Under the pieces are notes generated by a model, which made no database searches, was not told the DNA's origin, and saw only the letters and a list, made by a program, of their open reading frames with translations. From Rubrivivax sp. (lineage in GTDB: Bacteria; Pseudomonadota; Gammaproteobacteria; Burkholderiales; Burkholderiaceae_C), in NCBI GenBank assembly GCA_027487905.1, contig JAIYCR010000002.1, positions 100,687-164,686 of the forward strand: a stretch of DNA of 64,000 nt, read 5' to 3'. The translations under genes and the position numbers were made by a program. Positions 9,211-17,410 of the stretch are shown here, in pieces; positions within the stretch are counted from its first letter, which is position 1, and every line of letters begins with the position of its first letter.

Positions 9211-10548
9211 TCAAGGCGACGCGGCGGCCCCCCGCGCCAGCCGAAGCCCGGTGAACTGCCAGCGCGCCTGCGGCGCAAAGAAGTTGCGGTAACTCGCCCG
9301 CACATGGCCCCGGGGCGTCGCGCAGGACCCGCCCCGCAGCACGTACTGGCCGTTCATGAACTTGCCGTTGTACTCGCCCAGCGCGCCGGGCACAGGCCGA
9401 AAGCCGGGATAGGGGCCGTAGTTGCTGCGGGTCCAGCACCACACGCTGCCATCGGCCACCGGTGTGCGCGGGGCCAGCGGCTGCAACCAGGGGCCGTCGG
9501 CGTACTGAGCCGCTGGCGATCCCAGAGGCACCGATGAGTCCAGCGCCACGCGCTCCCACTCGGCCTCGGTGGGCAGGCGGGCACCCGCCCAGCGGGCGAA
9601 GGCCTCGGCTTCGAAGAAGCTCAGGTGGCACACCGGGTCCTGCGGGTGAGGCTCAATGTCGCCGTGCAGCGTGAAGACGCGCCAGGCGGACAGCTCGGTG
9701 CAGGACGCAGCCGGGCGGCCCGGCTGCGCGGGCTGCCAATAGCCCGGCGCCTCCCAGCCGCTGCGCTGAACCTCGTCCCACCCATCGGACAGCCAGAGCT
9801 CGGGCCGCCGATAGCCGCCGTCGGCGATGAAGGCCATCCATTGCGCCTGCGTGACGGGCTCGGTCGCGATCTCGAACGGTTCGAGCCACACGCGGTGCTG
9901 CGGGGTTTCGTTGTCGAAGACGAAGCCCGCACCCTCGGCCGGACGCCCCACGCTGCACAGTCCGCCGGGGTGGAACCGCCAGGGCTCGCCACCCGGCACG
10001 GCCGGGCGCTTGGGCCGGGTGGCCTGTCGGTACGCCGGCCGGGCCGGGTTGCACGACAGCAGGTGCTTCAGGTCGGTGAGCAGCAGTTCCTGGTGCTGCT
10101 GCTCGTGCTGCAGCCCGAGCTCGAGGCGCGTGCGCAGTGTCTGTGCCAGGGGGTCGCCGTCGCCGCCCGACGGCGCGTGCGCGAGCGTGGCCAGCACGGC
10201 CTCATCGACCTGCCGGCGGTAGCGCATCACCTCGCCGCGGGACGGACGCGAGATCAATCCACGCTCGGCCCGGGGGTGTCGTTCGCCCACGCCCTGGTAG
10301 TAGGAGTTGAAGAGCACGCGGAAGGCGTCGTCGAAGGCCCGGTAGCCTGACGGCGCCAGCCCGTCCAGCAGCACGAAGGTCTCGAAGAACCAGGTGGTGT
10401 GGGCAAGGTGCCACTTGACCGGGCTGGCCTCGGGCATGGACTGCAGCGCGCAGTCCTCGTCGGACAGGCCTTCGGCCAGCGCCTCGGTCGCCGCGCGAAC
10501 CTGGCGATAGCGTTCGGCCAGCGGGGTCAGGTGGGCAGGTTCAGCCAT
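9211..10548 (-). CDS. egtB: Ergothioneine biosynthesis EgtB-like iron sulfoxide synthase
   Basis: Non-haem iron enzyme of 445 residues that joins trimethylhistidine (hercynine) to a thiol donor with O2. The N-terminal DinB-like half carries the iron ligands: a His in 'KWHLAHTTWFFE' (residues 45-55) and the HEQQHQE motif (His148, His152). The C-terminal half is the FGE-sulfatase fold ending in the EgtB signature 'GGSCATPRGHVRASYRNFF' and GLRLAR. The SAM-dependent histidine methyltransferase EgtD that usually accompanies it is not next door; downstream is copA and upstream a YgjP-like gene. Whether it uses gamma-glutamylcysteine or cysteine cannot be told by eye. Confidence 0.9.
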   Translation of the reverse strand: MAEPAHLTPLAERYRQVRAATEALAEGLSDEDCALQSMPEASPVKWHLAHTTWFFETFVLLDGLAPSGYRAFDDAFRVLFNSYYQGVGERHPRAERGLISRPSRGEVMRYRRQVDEAVLATLAHAPSGGDGDPLAQTLRTRLELGLQHEQQHQELLLTDLKHLLSCNPARPAYRQATRPKRPAVPGGEPWRFHPGGLCSVGRPAEGAGFVFDNETPQHRVWLEPFEIATEPVTQAQWMAFIADGGYRRPELWLSDGWDEVQRSGWEAPGYWQPAQPGRPAASCTELSAWRVFTLHGDIEPHPQDPVCHLSFFEAEAFARWAGARLPTEAEWERVALDSSVPLGSPAAQYADGPWLQPLAPRTPVADGSVWCWTRSNYGPYPGFRPVPGALGEYNGKFMNGQYVLRGGSCATPRGHVRASYRNFFAPQARWQFTGLRLARGAAASP

Positions 10549-10643
10549 CGGGTTGGTGCGCTAATGGGGCGCCAAGGGGGCACACAGGGCGCTGCGGCAG
10601 CGGCAAACCGGACGCCTGGCGGGCCTGAAAGCGCGGGGTCCGG

Positions 10644-11138
10644 TCATGGGCTGCGCGCCTCCCGCGCAGTGAGCCACAGGCGCAGGTCGAATTCCAGCGC
10701 GTGGTAGCCGGGCTCCATATGCACGCACAACGCGTAGAAGGCGCGGTCATGGTCGGGCTCGCGCAGGTGGGCGAGTTCGTGCACCACGATCATCCGCAGG
10801 AAATCCTCCGGCGCCTCCTTGAAGACGGAGGCGATGCGGATCTCGCGCTTGGCCTTCAGGCGTCCGCCCTGCACCCGCGAGACGGCGGTGTGCGTGCCCA
10901 GCGCCTGCCGCACCCTCTGCAGCCGCGGGTCGTAGGCGACCTTGGCCAGCGGGGGGGCGCTGCGCAGATGACGCGCCTTGAGCGCCGCCACATAGTCGTA
11001 CAGCGCCGATTCGCTGCGCACCGCATGCGCCTGCGGATGCCGCCGCAGCACCGCCGGCAGCAACTCGCCCGCCTGCAGCGCCGAGCGGACACGGTCCAGG
11101 ACTTCGTCCGGGTAGGCCTGCAGGTAGGGCAGGTCCAT
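10644..11138 (-). CDS. YgjP-like (WLM/DUF45) zinc metallopeptidase domain protein
   Basis: A 164-residue protein with the zinc motif HELAH at residues 120-124 and a third His at 130 (HLREPDH), the arrangement of the YgjP/M48-like family, in which E. coli YgjP has been described as a UTP pyrophosphatase. It is shorter than typical YgjP (about 230 residues) and its N-terminal half is divergent. No signal peptide. The ATG at 11138 is chosen; a longer frame to 11300 would overlap the neighbour. It lies 13 bp downstream of the small conserved gene at 11152, so the two are probably cotranscribed. Confidence 0.8.
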   Translation of the reverse strand: MDLPYLQAYPDEVLDRVRSALQAGELLPAVLRRHPQAHAVRSESALYDYVAALKARHLRSAPPLAKVAYDPRLQRVRQALGTHTAVSRVQGGRLKAKREIRIASVFKEAPEDFLRMIVVHELAHLREPDHDRAFYALCVHMEPGYHALEFDLRLWLTAREARSP

Positions 11139-11151
11139 GGGTTCGGACGCC

Positions 11152-11394
11152 TCAGGCCCGGCCCGAGCGGCGGCTGCGGGGCTGAAGCTTGTCCAGCTCG
11201 GCGAACTGCTGCTTGAGCAGGGCGAGCAGCGCCCGGGCCTGGTCGGCGGGCAGCCGCAGGCAGCTCGAGGCCTCGCCCGCGGCGTCGTCGCGGGCGGCAC
11301 GCGGCAGCACCAGCGCGGCGATGCCCACCTCGATCAGGCCCTTGTCGTGCCGGATGGACTTCAGGCGCTGCACTTCGATGTCGTAGGTCTTCAT
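11152..11394 (-). CDS. Small conserved protein of unknown function
   Basis: An 80-residue cytoplasmic protein beginning MKTYDIEVQRLKSIRHDKGLI; an ATG two codons earlier (11400) is also possible. It has a hydrophobic beta-rich first half, an acidic/alanine middle and a basic C terminus (RSRRSGRA). I do not recognise a named family, though the sequence looks like a genuine conserved betaproteobacterial protein rather than a shadow: codon third positions are GC-rich in this frame and no other frame is credible here. It is located between a lipoprotein gene and the metallopeptidase, all on the minus strand. Confidence 0.6.
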   Translation of the reverse strand: MKTYDIEVQRLKSIRHDKGLIEVGIAALVLPRAARDDAAGEASSCLRLPADQARALLALLKQQFAELDKLQPRSRRSGRA

Positions 11395-11424
11395 GGACAC
11401 GATGATGCCGCGCCCGGCGGCCGC

Positions 11425-12435
11425 TCAGCGCTGGATGCGCAGCACCGAAGCGCCGATGCCTTCGCGCGCGGTGGTGGTCGAGCCGGCATCCAGGTTGGCC
11501 CGGCGCGGCACGTCGAAGTTGGTCACATAGGCCGCGTCGCCGACGAAGACGACGGCCGAGGGGAACTCCAGCGGCCCGCCCGCCCCGTTGCGGGCCACCT
11601 CCGCGAGGCTGCCGTCGCTGCGCACGCGGACCACCGCGTTGAGCTCGTTGGCGGCCACCCACAGGTCGCCTCGGCGGTCGAAGGCGATGCCGTCGGCACC
11701 TTCGAGCATCGGGTCGCGCGCGAGCAGCGCGGGCGGGCCCAGACGCCCGTCGGGGAGCGCCGCGAGCTTCCACACCGCGCCACGCGCGGTGTCGGCCACA
11801 TGCAGCACGCCCGCGGCGTCCAGGGCCAGCCCGTTGGCCACGATGGCCTGCTGCGTGCGGCCATCGGGCAGCGTGCGGCTGAATCGCTCGATCTGGCCGA
11901 TGGCCTGTCCCACGCCGCCCTCGCGGGCCACCCGGAAGACGGTGCCGCTGGCGCCGCCGGACACCAGCACCTGCCCCTGCCGGTCGATGACCAGGCCGTT
12001 GGCGCCGGGCATGCCGGTGGCGAAGGTCTGCGCGACGCCCGGCCGTGCCGGGTCCAGGTCGGCTGCGCGGATGCGCAGCACCTCGCCGAAGCCGGCGGCC
12101 ACGATCAGCAGGTCGCCCTGGGCATCGAAGGCCAGGCCGCCGCCGTTGGCCGGGGTGTTCTGGCCGTTCACCACCCGCGGCTCGAGCCGACCCACGACGA
12201 CGGGCCTGGGGTCGCGCGGGTCGATGCGCAGCAGGTTGCCGGACACCCGGTCGGGCATGAAGAGCACGCCGGTGCGGTCCGCGGTCAGGTTCTCCACGAT
12301 CACCGTGCGGTCGGTGCTCGCAGGGTCCAGGTCGACCAGCACCGACACCTTCGGTGGCGCGGACGGCAGCATCGCGCAACCGGTGAGGGACAGGGCCAGC
12401 AAGGCAGCGGCGAGGGTCGGGGCGATCGGCTTCAT
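11425..12435 (-). CDS. SMP-30/NHL-type beta-propeller lipoprotein
   Basis: A 336-residue predicted lipoprotein: the signal peptide ends in the lipobox LTGC with Cys20 as the lipidation site. The mature part consists of repeated beta-propeller blades of the SMP-30/gluconolactonase or NHL type, with recurring motifs such as 'ANGLVIDRQGQVLVSG', 'ANGLALDAAGVLHVAD' and 'ADGIAFDRRGDLWVAAN' about 60 residues apart. Family members are lactonases or binding propellers; with a lipid anchor an envelope role is likely. The ATG at 12435 is preceded by AGGAC. It is divergent from the aldehyde dehydrogenase at 12660, and lactonase activity would fit that cluster, but this is inference. Confidence 0.82.
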   Translation of the reverse strand: MKPIAPTLAAALLALSLTGCAMLPSAPPKVSVLVDLDPASTDRTVIVENLTADRTGVLFMPDRVSGNLLRIDPRDPRPVVVGRLEPRVVNGQNTPANGGGLAFDAQGDLLIVAAGFGEVLRIRAADLDPARPGVAQTFATGMPGANGLVIDRQGQVLVSGGASGTVFRVAREGGVGQAIGQIERFSRTLPDGRTQQAIVANGLALDAAGVLHVADTARGAVWKLAALPDGRLGPPALLARDPMLEGADGIAFDRRGDLWVAANELNAVVRVRSDGSLAEVARNGAGGPLEFPSAVVFVGDAAYVTNFDVPRRANLDAGSTTTAREGIGASVLRIQR

Positions 12436-12548
12436 CGGGACAGGTCCTGGGGATGGAGGAGGGAGTCGCACTCTAGCCGCAGCGCAGTGCCCTTGAGATG
12501 CCATGGGCCTGCCGGTGCGTGGCCGATGCCGCCGCCCGGGTAGACCCG

Positions 12549-12577
12549 CCCTTGCAGCCTGGGCAAGGGGCCCTTGC
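12549..12577. promoter_or_regulatory. Palindromic CCCTTGC/GCAAGGG repeats, candidate operator
   Basis: CCCTTGC at 12549-12555, GCAAGGG at 12563-12569 and CCCTTGC at 12571-12577. The last two form a perfect palindrome with a single central G (15 bp); the first is a further inverted copy 7 bp away. A looser CCCTTGA lies at about 12491. Located in the 224-bp divergent gap between the lipoprotein and the aldehyde dehydrogenase, just upstream of a promoter-like pair. Confidence 0.45.
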
Positions 12578-12588
12578 GCATCTTCGGA

Positions 12589-12617
12589 TTGCCCGCTCAC
12601 CGCCGGGCTCCTAAAGT
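12589..12617 (+). promoter_or_regulatory. Candidate sigma-70 promoter for the aldehyde dehydrogenase
   Basis: TTGCCC at 12589-12594 and TAAAGT at 12612-12617 with a 17-bp spacer, about 43 bp upstream of the proposed ATG. The palindromic repeats at 12549-12577 end 11 bp before the -35 element, a usual activator position. Confidence 0.45.
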
Positions 12618-12659
12618 GCTGCGACCTTGATCACGCCCCTGGCGGCGACTGGACGTTTC

Positions 12660-14093
12660 ATGAAGCCCATGTTCATCGGCGGCCGCTGGCTCGCCGCGCG
12701 CGACGGCCGCAGCCTGCCGGTGGTCTCCCCGGCCGACGGCCTGACCTTCGATCACATCGCCCGCGGCGGGGCGCACGAGGTCGACCTGGCGGTGGCCGCC
12801 GCCCGCGCCGCCCTCGACGGCCCCTGGGGCCGGATGACCGCCACCGAGCGCGGCCGCATCCTGATGAAGATCGGCCAGCAGGTGCTCGACCACCACGAGG
12901 AACTGGCGCAGATCGAGGCCCGCGACACCGGCAAGCCGCTCACCACCGCGCGCAACGACATCACCGTGATGGCGCGTTACTTCGAGTTCTACGGCAGCGC
13001 GGCGGACAAGCTGCACGGCCAGACCATCCCCTTCGTGGCCGGACACCAGGTGAGCCTGGTGCGCGAGCCCCTGGGCGTGACCGCGCACATCGTGCCCTGG
13101 AACTACCCGGCGCAGACGCTGTCGCGCAGCGTCGCGCCGGCCCTGGCCATGGGCAACGCCACCGTGCTCAAGCCGGCCGAGGACACGAGCCTGTCGGCGC
13201 TGCGCTTCGCCGAGCTGGCCACCGCTGCCGGACTGCCCGAGGGGGCGCTGAACATCGTGACCGGCCTGGGCGAGGAAGCGGGCGCGGCGCTCGCGGCCCA
13301 CCCGGGCATCGACTTCATCTCGTTCACCGGCTCCAACGAGGTGGGCGCGCTCGTGCAGCAGGCGGCGGCACGCCATGCGGTGAAGTGCACGCTGGAGCTG
13401 GGCGGCAAGTCGCCGCAGATCGTCTTCGACGACGTGGACGCGGCCCGGGCCGTGCCCATCATCGTGCGCGCCATCATCCAGAACGCCGGGCAGACCTGCA
13501 CCGCCGGCAGCCGCCTGCTCGTTCAGCGCTCCTTCCAGCACGAGTTCGTGGCCCGGGTGGCCGAAGCCTTCTCCAAGGTGCGCGCGGGCACGCCGGAAAT
13601 GGACCTGGACTGCGGCCCGGTGATGAACCCGGCCCAGCTGCAGCGCGTGCAGCGCTATGTGCAGGGCGCGCGAGAAGCGGGCATCCCGGTGCTGGCCGAA
13701 GGCCGCATCGCCGAAGGCGCGCCCGCTGGCGGCTACTACGTGCAGCCGGTGATGTTCGGCCCCGTGCCGCGCGACGCGGCGCTCGCCCGCGAGGAGGTCT
13801 TCGGCCCGGTGCTCGCGGTGCTGCCCTTCGACGACGAGGCCGACGCCATCACGCTGGCCAACGGCACCGACTACGGCCTCCTGGCCGCCGTGTGGACCGA
13901 GAACAGCGGCCGCCTGCACCGCGTGGCCAAGGCGGTCAAGGCCGGCCAGGTGTTCATGAACTGCTATGGCGCCGGCGGCGGCGTGGAGCTGCCCTTCGGC
14001 GGCACCCGGCGCAGCGGCCACGGGCGCGAGAAGGGCCTGCTGGCGATGGAGGAGATGAGCTCCACCAAGACGCTGGTGCATTACCACGGCTGA
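12660..14093 (+). CDS. NAD(P)-dependent aldehyde dehydrogenase
   Basis: Oxidises an aldehyde to the carboxylate; 477 residues, full length for the ALDH superfamily. Visible motifs are the NAD-site 'PWNYPAQTL', the general-base Glu in 'LELGGKSPQ', the catalytic Cys in 'NAGQTCTAGSR', and the C-terminal 'EEVFGPVLAVLPF' and 'PFGGTRRSGHGREKG'. The start is uncertain: ATG at 12660 or 12669, with an upstream TTG at 12627 less likely. It is the first gene of a plus-strand run and is followed 31 bp later by a 3-hydroxyisobutyrate-dehydrogenase-type reductase. Substrate unknown; a sugar-derived or semialdehyde intermediate would suit the cluster. Confidence 0.92.
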   Translation: MKPMFIGGRWLAARDGRSLPVVSPADGLTFDHIARGGAHEVDLAVAAARAALDGPWGRMTATERGRILMKIGQQVLDHHEELAQIEARDTGKPLTTARNDITVMARYFEFYGSAADKLHGQTIPFVAGHQVSLVREPLGVTAHIVPWNYPAQTLSRSVAPALAMGNATVLKPAEDTSLSALRFAELATAAGLPEGALNIVTGLGEEAGAALAAHPGIDFISFTGSNEVGALVQQAAARHAVKCTLELGGKSPQIVFDDVDAARAVPIIVRAIIQNAGQTCTAGSRLLVQRSFQHEFVARVAEAFSKVRAGTPEMDLDCGPVMNPAQLQRVQRYVQGAREAGIPVLAEGRIAEGAPAGGYYVQPVMFGPVPRDAALAREEVFGPVLAVLPFDDEADAITLANGTDYGLLAAVWTENSGRLHRVAKAVKAGQVFMNCYGAGGGVELPFGGTRRSGHGREKGLLAMEEMSSTKTLVHYHG

Positions 14094-14124
14094 AAGGCCA
14101 CGGGCTTCGACCAAGGACGCACCC

Positions 14125-15000
14125 ATGAAGATCGGCATGGCCGGCATCGGCCTGATGGGCCACGGCATCGCAGGCAACCTGCTGCGCCACGGACACACGC
14201 TGGTGCTGCTCGAGCACCCGGGCAACCAGCCGTTGGACGCCTTGCGGGCCGCGGGCGCCACGACGGCGCCCACGCCACGCGCAGTGGCCGCCCAGGTGGA
14301 GCTGATGCTGCTGGTGGTGACCGGCTCCCCGCAGGTGGAAGCGGTGCTCACCGGGCCGGACGGCGCCCTGCAGGGCCTGCGGCCCGGCTCGGTGGTGATC
14401 GACTGCTCCACCGCGCTGCCCGAGTCCACGCAGCGCATGGCGCGCGCCGTTCAGGCCGCCGGCTCGCGCATGCTGGACGCGCCCATGACCCGCACCCCCA
14501 AGGAGGCCGCCGAGGGGCGACTGAACCTGCTGGTGGGGGGCGACGCCGACCTGCTGGACCGCATGCGCCCGGTGCTGCAGTGCTTCGCCGAGAACATCAC
14601 CGCCGTCGGCCCGATCGGTGCGGGCCATGCGATGAAGCTGCTGCACAACTATGTGTCGCTCGGCATGGTGACGCTGCTGGCCGAGGCCGCTGCCTGCGCC
14701 CACCGCAGCGGCGTGGCGCCCGACGCCTTCGTGCAGGTGCTGGCCCAGGGCGGTGGCGGGGGCATCGCGCTCGAGCGCATCAAGCCCTTCCTGCTCGCCG
14801 GCGACCCGTCGGGCCTGCGCTTCTCGGTGGCCAACGCCTGCAAGGACCTGGGCTATTACCGGCAGATGGCCAGCGACGCGGGCGCCGCGGGCGCCATCGC
14901 CGGGGCGGTGCTCGGCACGCTGGAGGATGCGCTGCGGGCCCTCGGCCCGGAGGGCCTGATGCCGCAGGTGGCGGGGGTGCTGTCCAGGCCCCGGGGTTGA
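14125..15000 (+). CDS. NAD(P)-dependent 3-hydroxyacid dehydrogenase (HIBADH family)
   Basis: A 291-residue beta-hydroxyacid dehydrogenase. Rossmann motif 'GIGLMGHGIAGNL' near the N terminus, the substrate loop 'DAPMTRTPKEAAEGRLNLLVGG', which replaces the usual SGG pattern with TRT, and the catalytic Lys in 'GAGHAMKLLHNYVS'. Related enzymes reduce tartronate semialdehyde or oxidise 3-hydroxyisobutyrate. It lies directly after the aldehyde dehydrogenase and 112 bp before the EthD gene. A second, distinct member of this family lies at 25334, so the cluster probably reduces or oxidises two different 3-hydroxyacid-type intermediates. Confidence 0.9.
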   Translation: MKIGMAGIGLMGHGIAGNLLRHGHTLVLLEHPGNQPLDALRAAGATTAPTPRAVAAQVELMLLVVTGSPQVEAVLTGPDGALQGLRPGSVVIDCSTALPESTQRMARAVQAAGSRMLDAPMTRTPKEAAEGRLNLLVGGDADLLDRMRPVLQCFAENITAVGPIGAGHAMKLLHNYVSLGMVTLLAEAAACAHRSGVAPDAFVQVLAQGGGGGIALERIKPFLLAGDPSGLRFSVANACKDLGYYRQMASDAGAAGAIAGAVLGTLEDALRALGPEGLMPQVAGVLSRPRG

Positions 15001-15112
15001 CCCGGTGATCGACCGGCGAAGACGGGCGCTTGACGGAATTCGAATGGGCAAGTGAAGGGGCCCTGCCTAGCATGGGCATCCCCTTGAACCCACCCGAACC
15101 GGAGAGCGCGCC

Positions 15113-15463
15113 TTGGCACCGACCCCAACCCAAACGTCTACCACCACCAAGCGCCTGGGCATCCTGCGCCGCAAGGAAGGCATGTCGCTCGAGGCGTTCC
15201 AGCGCCACTGGCTGGACGTCCATGCCGCGCTGTGCGTGAAGCTGCCGGGCATGCGCCGCTACTCGGTGAACTTCGTCGACCGCGACCGCTTCCCCCACTT
15301 TCCCTATGACGGCTTCTCCGAGCTGTGGTTCGACTCGGAAGAGGCGCTGACGGCTGCGCTGCAAAGCCCCGAGGGCCGCACGCTGCTGGCGGACCTGCCC
15401 AACTTCGCTGGCGATGTCTTCCCCATCGTGGCCGTCGAGCACCTGATGCTCGGCCGCTGGTGA
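15113..15463 (+). CDS. EthD-domain small protein
   Basis: A 116-residue protein with the EthD-type dimeric ferredoxin-like fold: N-terminal strand 'LGILRRKEGMSLEAFQRHWLDVHA' and C-terminal 'VAVEHLMLGRW'. EthD-like proteins accompany oxidative degradation genes; some relatives are isomerases or cyclases. The TTG at 15113 is the best start, with GGAGAG seven bases upstream; no ATG fits. Its stop codon TGA overlaps the GTG start of the next gene (GTGA at 15460-15463), so the two are translationally coupled and likely work together. Confidence 0.75.
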   Translation: MAPTPTQTSTTTKRLGILRRKEGMSLEAFQRHWLDVHAALCVKLPGMRRYSVNFVDRDRFPHFPYDGFSELWFDSEEALTAALQSPEGRTLLADLPNFAGDVFPIVAVEHLMLGRW

Positions 15464-17364
15464 GCCACAGCGTGCCCGGCACGGCGTCGCCGCAGCGTCG
15501 CCTGTACGGCACCGACGAACCGCAGCCCGCGGTGCGCAGCCTGCGCGCCGGGCCGCTCAACGTCGAGCTGCAGCACGACCGCCTGCGCCACATCCGATGC
15601 GGCCCGCACGAGCTGTGGCACGCACTGGCCTTCGTGCTGCGCGACCCCGACTGGGGAACGCCCGACCCGGTCATCCACAGGCTCGACCTCGACGATGGCG
15701 ATGACCGCTTCGAGGTCCGCATCGCGGCCACGGTGCACTTGCCCGGACAGGCCATGCTGGACTGCGGCGTGCACATCATCGGCAGCGCCTCGGGGGCGAT
15801 CTCCCTGGACGCATGGGCCAAGCCCCGGGCCGACCTGCGGGTCAACCGCCTGGGCCTTTGCCTGCTGCACCCGTTGACCGCATGCGGCCGGGCAGTCGAG
15901 GTGGAGCATGTGGACGGCCGGCGAAGCCACGGCCATTTCCCCACCCTCATTCCGCCGTGGCCACCCTTCACGCTCGTGCGCGCACTGCGTCACGAGTGGG
16001 CCGACGGCTGCTGGGCGCTGGCACGGCTGGAGGGCGATGTCTTCGAGACCGAAGACCAGCGCCACAACGCCGATGCCTCGTTCAAGACCTACAGCCGGTC
16101 CAACCTGGCGCACCGCCCCTACACGCTGCACGCCGGCGAGGTGCTGCGGCAGCGCGCCGAGCTGAGCGTGGACGCCGCGAGCCTGCAGCGGCAACGAGGG
16201 TCGACCTCACGACGGTCCGATCCGGCGCCGCCCGTGTCGGTGAAGGTGACCGGGGAACGCCGAAACTGGCCGTCGGTGGGTGTGGAACTCATGGCCGAGG
16301 ATCTGGCCGAGCCGGTGCGAAGGGCGCGGAACGCGGCGCTGCTGGTCAGGCTCGAACCCGGGCACCTGCATTGGGCCTGGCAAGCCGGCCAGCCCGTCCC
16401 GGGGGCTGCGCTGCGCTCATCGATGGACGCTGCGTCCGCCAGGCTCAGGGTGGATGTGGATCTCCACGGCGTCGGCGATGTGCCGCAGGCCTTGAGCGGC
16501 CTGGCGTCGGCGTTGGCCGCTTCGGGTGTCGAACCCGAATCCCTGGCCTTGTTCCCGCCCACGCCGGCGGCGATCGGCGCGGCACGTCGAGGCTTCCCGC
16601 AGGCCCGGGTGGGCAGCGGCACCCCCCACTTCTTCGTGCAGCTCAGCCGACTGGACTTCCTCGGCCCCGTGGACTTCGCGAGCTTCACCACCGCCTCGGT
16701 GGTGCATGGCGCCGACGATGACGAGGTGATGCTCGGCCTGGGCAGCCTGGCGCACATGGTGCGGACCTGGCGGGCGCGGCATCCGTCCGTGCCGCTGCGG
16801 GTGGGGCCGAGCGCCATCGGCGCGCGGACGAGCCCGCTGGGAGCGCTGGACCCGGGCGACGGCGTGCACCGGCGTGCGCTGAGCCGACACGACCCCCGCC
16901 ATGCGGGGCAGTTCGCTGCCGCCTGGGCGCTCGGACATCTGGCGGCACTGGCCGGGGCCGGCGTGGACGCGGTGACGCTGCTGGCGCTCAGCGGGCCAGC
17001 CGGACTGTGCGACGACACGCCAACCCAGCCCCAGCGGCGCGCGAGCTTCGAGCTGCTGGCCCGCCTGGGCCGACCCACCCACGTTCGCTGCGTGGACGTG
17101 TCCGACGGTTCCAAGATCGCGGCGTTGGCCGTGCAGCAGGGTTCGCAGCTGCGGCTGCTGTTGGGCAACCTCACCGCCCGGCCAGCGGCCGTGACGGTGG
17201 ATGGCCCGGACCGCGTCGTCGTCGGCTGCGCGCGGCTCGATGCCCAGGCGCCCGGTCCGCCAGCCTGGCAGGACGAGGAACCCGGTGCGCGCGATGCCCA
17301 GGGATGGCGGCTGACGCTGGCGCCTTACGGGATCAGCGAGATCCGCTGGGGCCCGGACGCCTAG
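15460..17364 (+). CDS. D-apionate lactonase-like protein (ApnL family)
   Basis: A 634-residue protein. The start LYGTDEP...LRAGPLNVEL, the early 'GPHELWHALAFVLRDPDWGT' and the internal 'EDQRHNADASFKTYSRSNL' resemble, from memory, the family that includes ApnL, a lactonase hydrolysing D-apionolactone to D-apionate in apiose catabolism. The known consensus in that last motif is close to EDQRNWTDASFKTY; here Trp is replaced (HNAD). The second half looks like a TIM-barrel glycosidase-type domain. The GTG start at 15460 overlaps the EthD stop by 4 bp. No other recognised apiose genes (RuBisCO-like, OiaC, transaminase) are nearby, so the true lactone may differ. Confidence 0.65.
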   Translation: MSHSVPGTASPQRRLYGTDEPQPAVRSLRAGPLNVELQHDRLRHIRCGPHELWHALAFVLRDPDWGTPDPVIHRLDLDDGDDRFEVRIAATVHLPGQAMLDCGVHIIGSASGAISLDAWAKPRADLRVNRLGLCLLHPLTACGRAVEVEHVDGRRSHGHFPTLIPPWPPFTLVRALRHEWADGCWALARLEGDVFETEDQRHNADASFKTYSRSNLAHRPYTLHAGEVLRQRAELSVDAASLQRQRGSTSRRSDPAPPVSVKVTGERRNWPSVGVELMAEDLAEPVRRARNAALLVRLEPGHLHWAWQAGQPVPGAALRSSMDAASARLRVDVDLHGVGDVPQALSGLASALAASGVEPESLALFPPTPAAIGAARRGFPQARVGSGTPHFFVQLSRLDFLGPVDFASFTTASVVHGADDDEVMLGLGSLAHMVRTWRARHPSVPLRVGPSAIGARTSPLGALDPGDGVHRRALSRHDPRHAGQFAAAWALGHLAALAGAGVDAVTLLALSGPAGLCDDTPTQPQRRASFELLARLGRPTHVRCVDVSDGSKIAALAVQQGSQLRLLLGNLTARPAAVTVDGPDRVVVGCARLDAQAPGPPAWQDEEPGARDAQGWRLTLAPYGISEIRWGPDA

Positions 17365-17410
17365 AACCCGGTACGGGCGGATAGCATGCCCGGCCACTTG
17401 CCCCGCGGTC

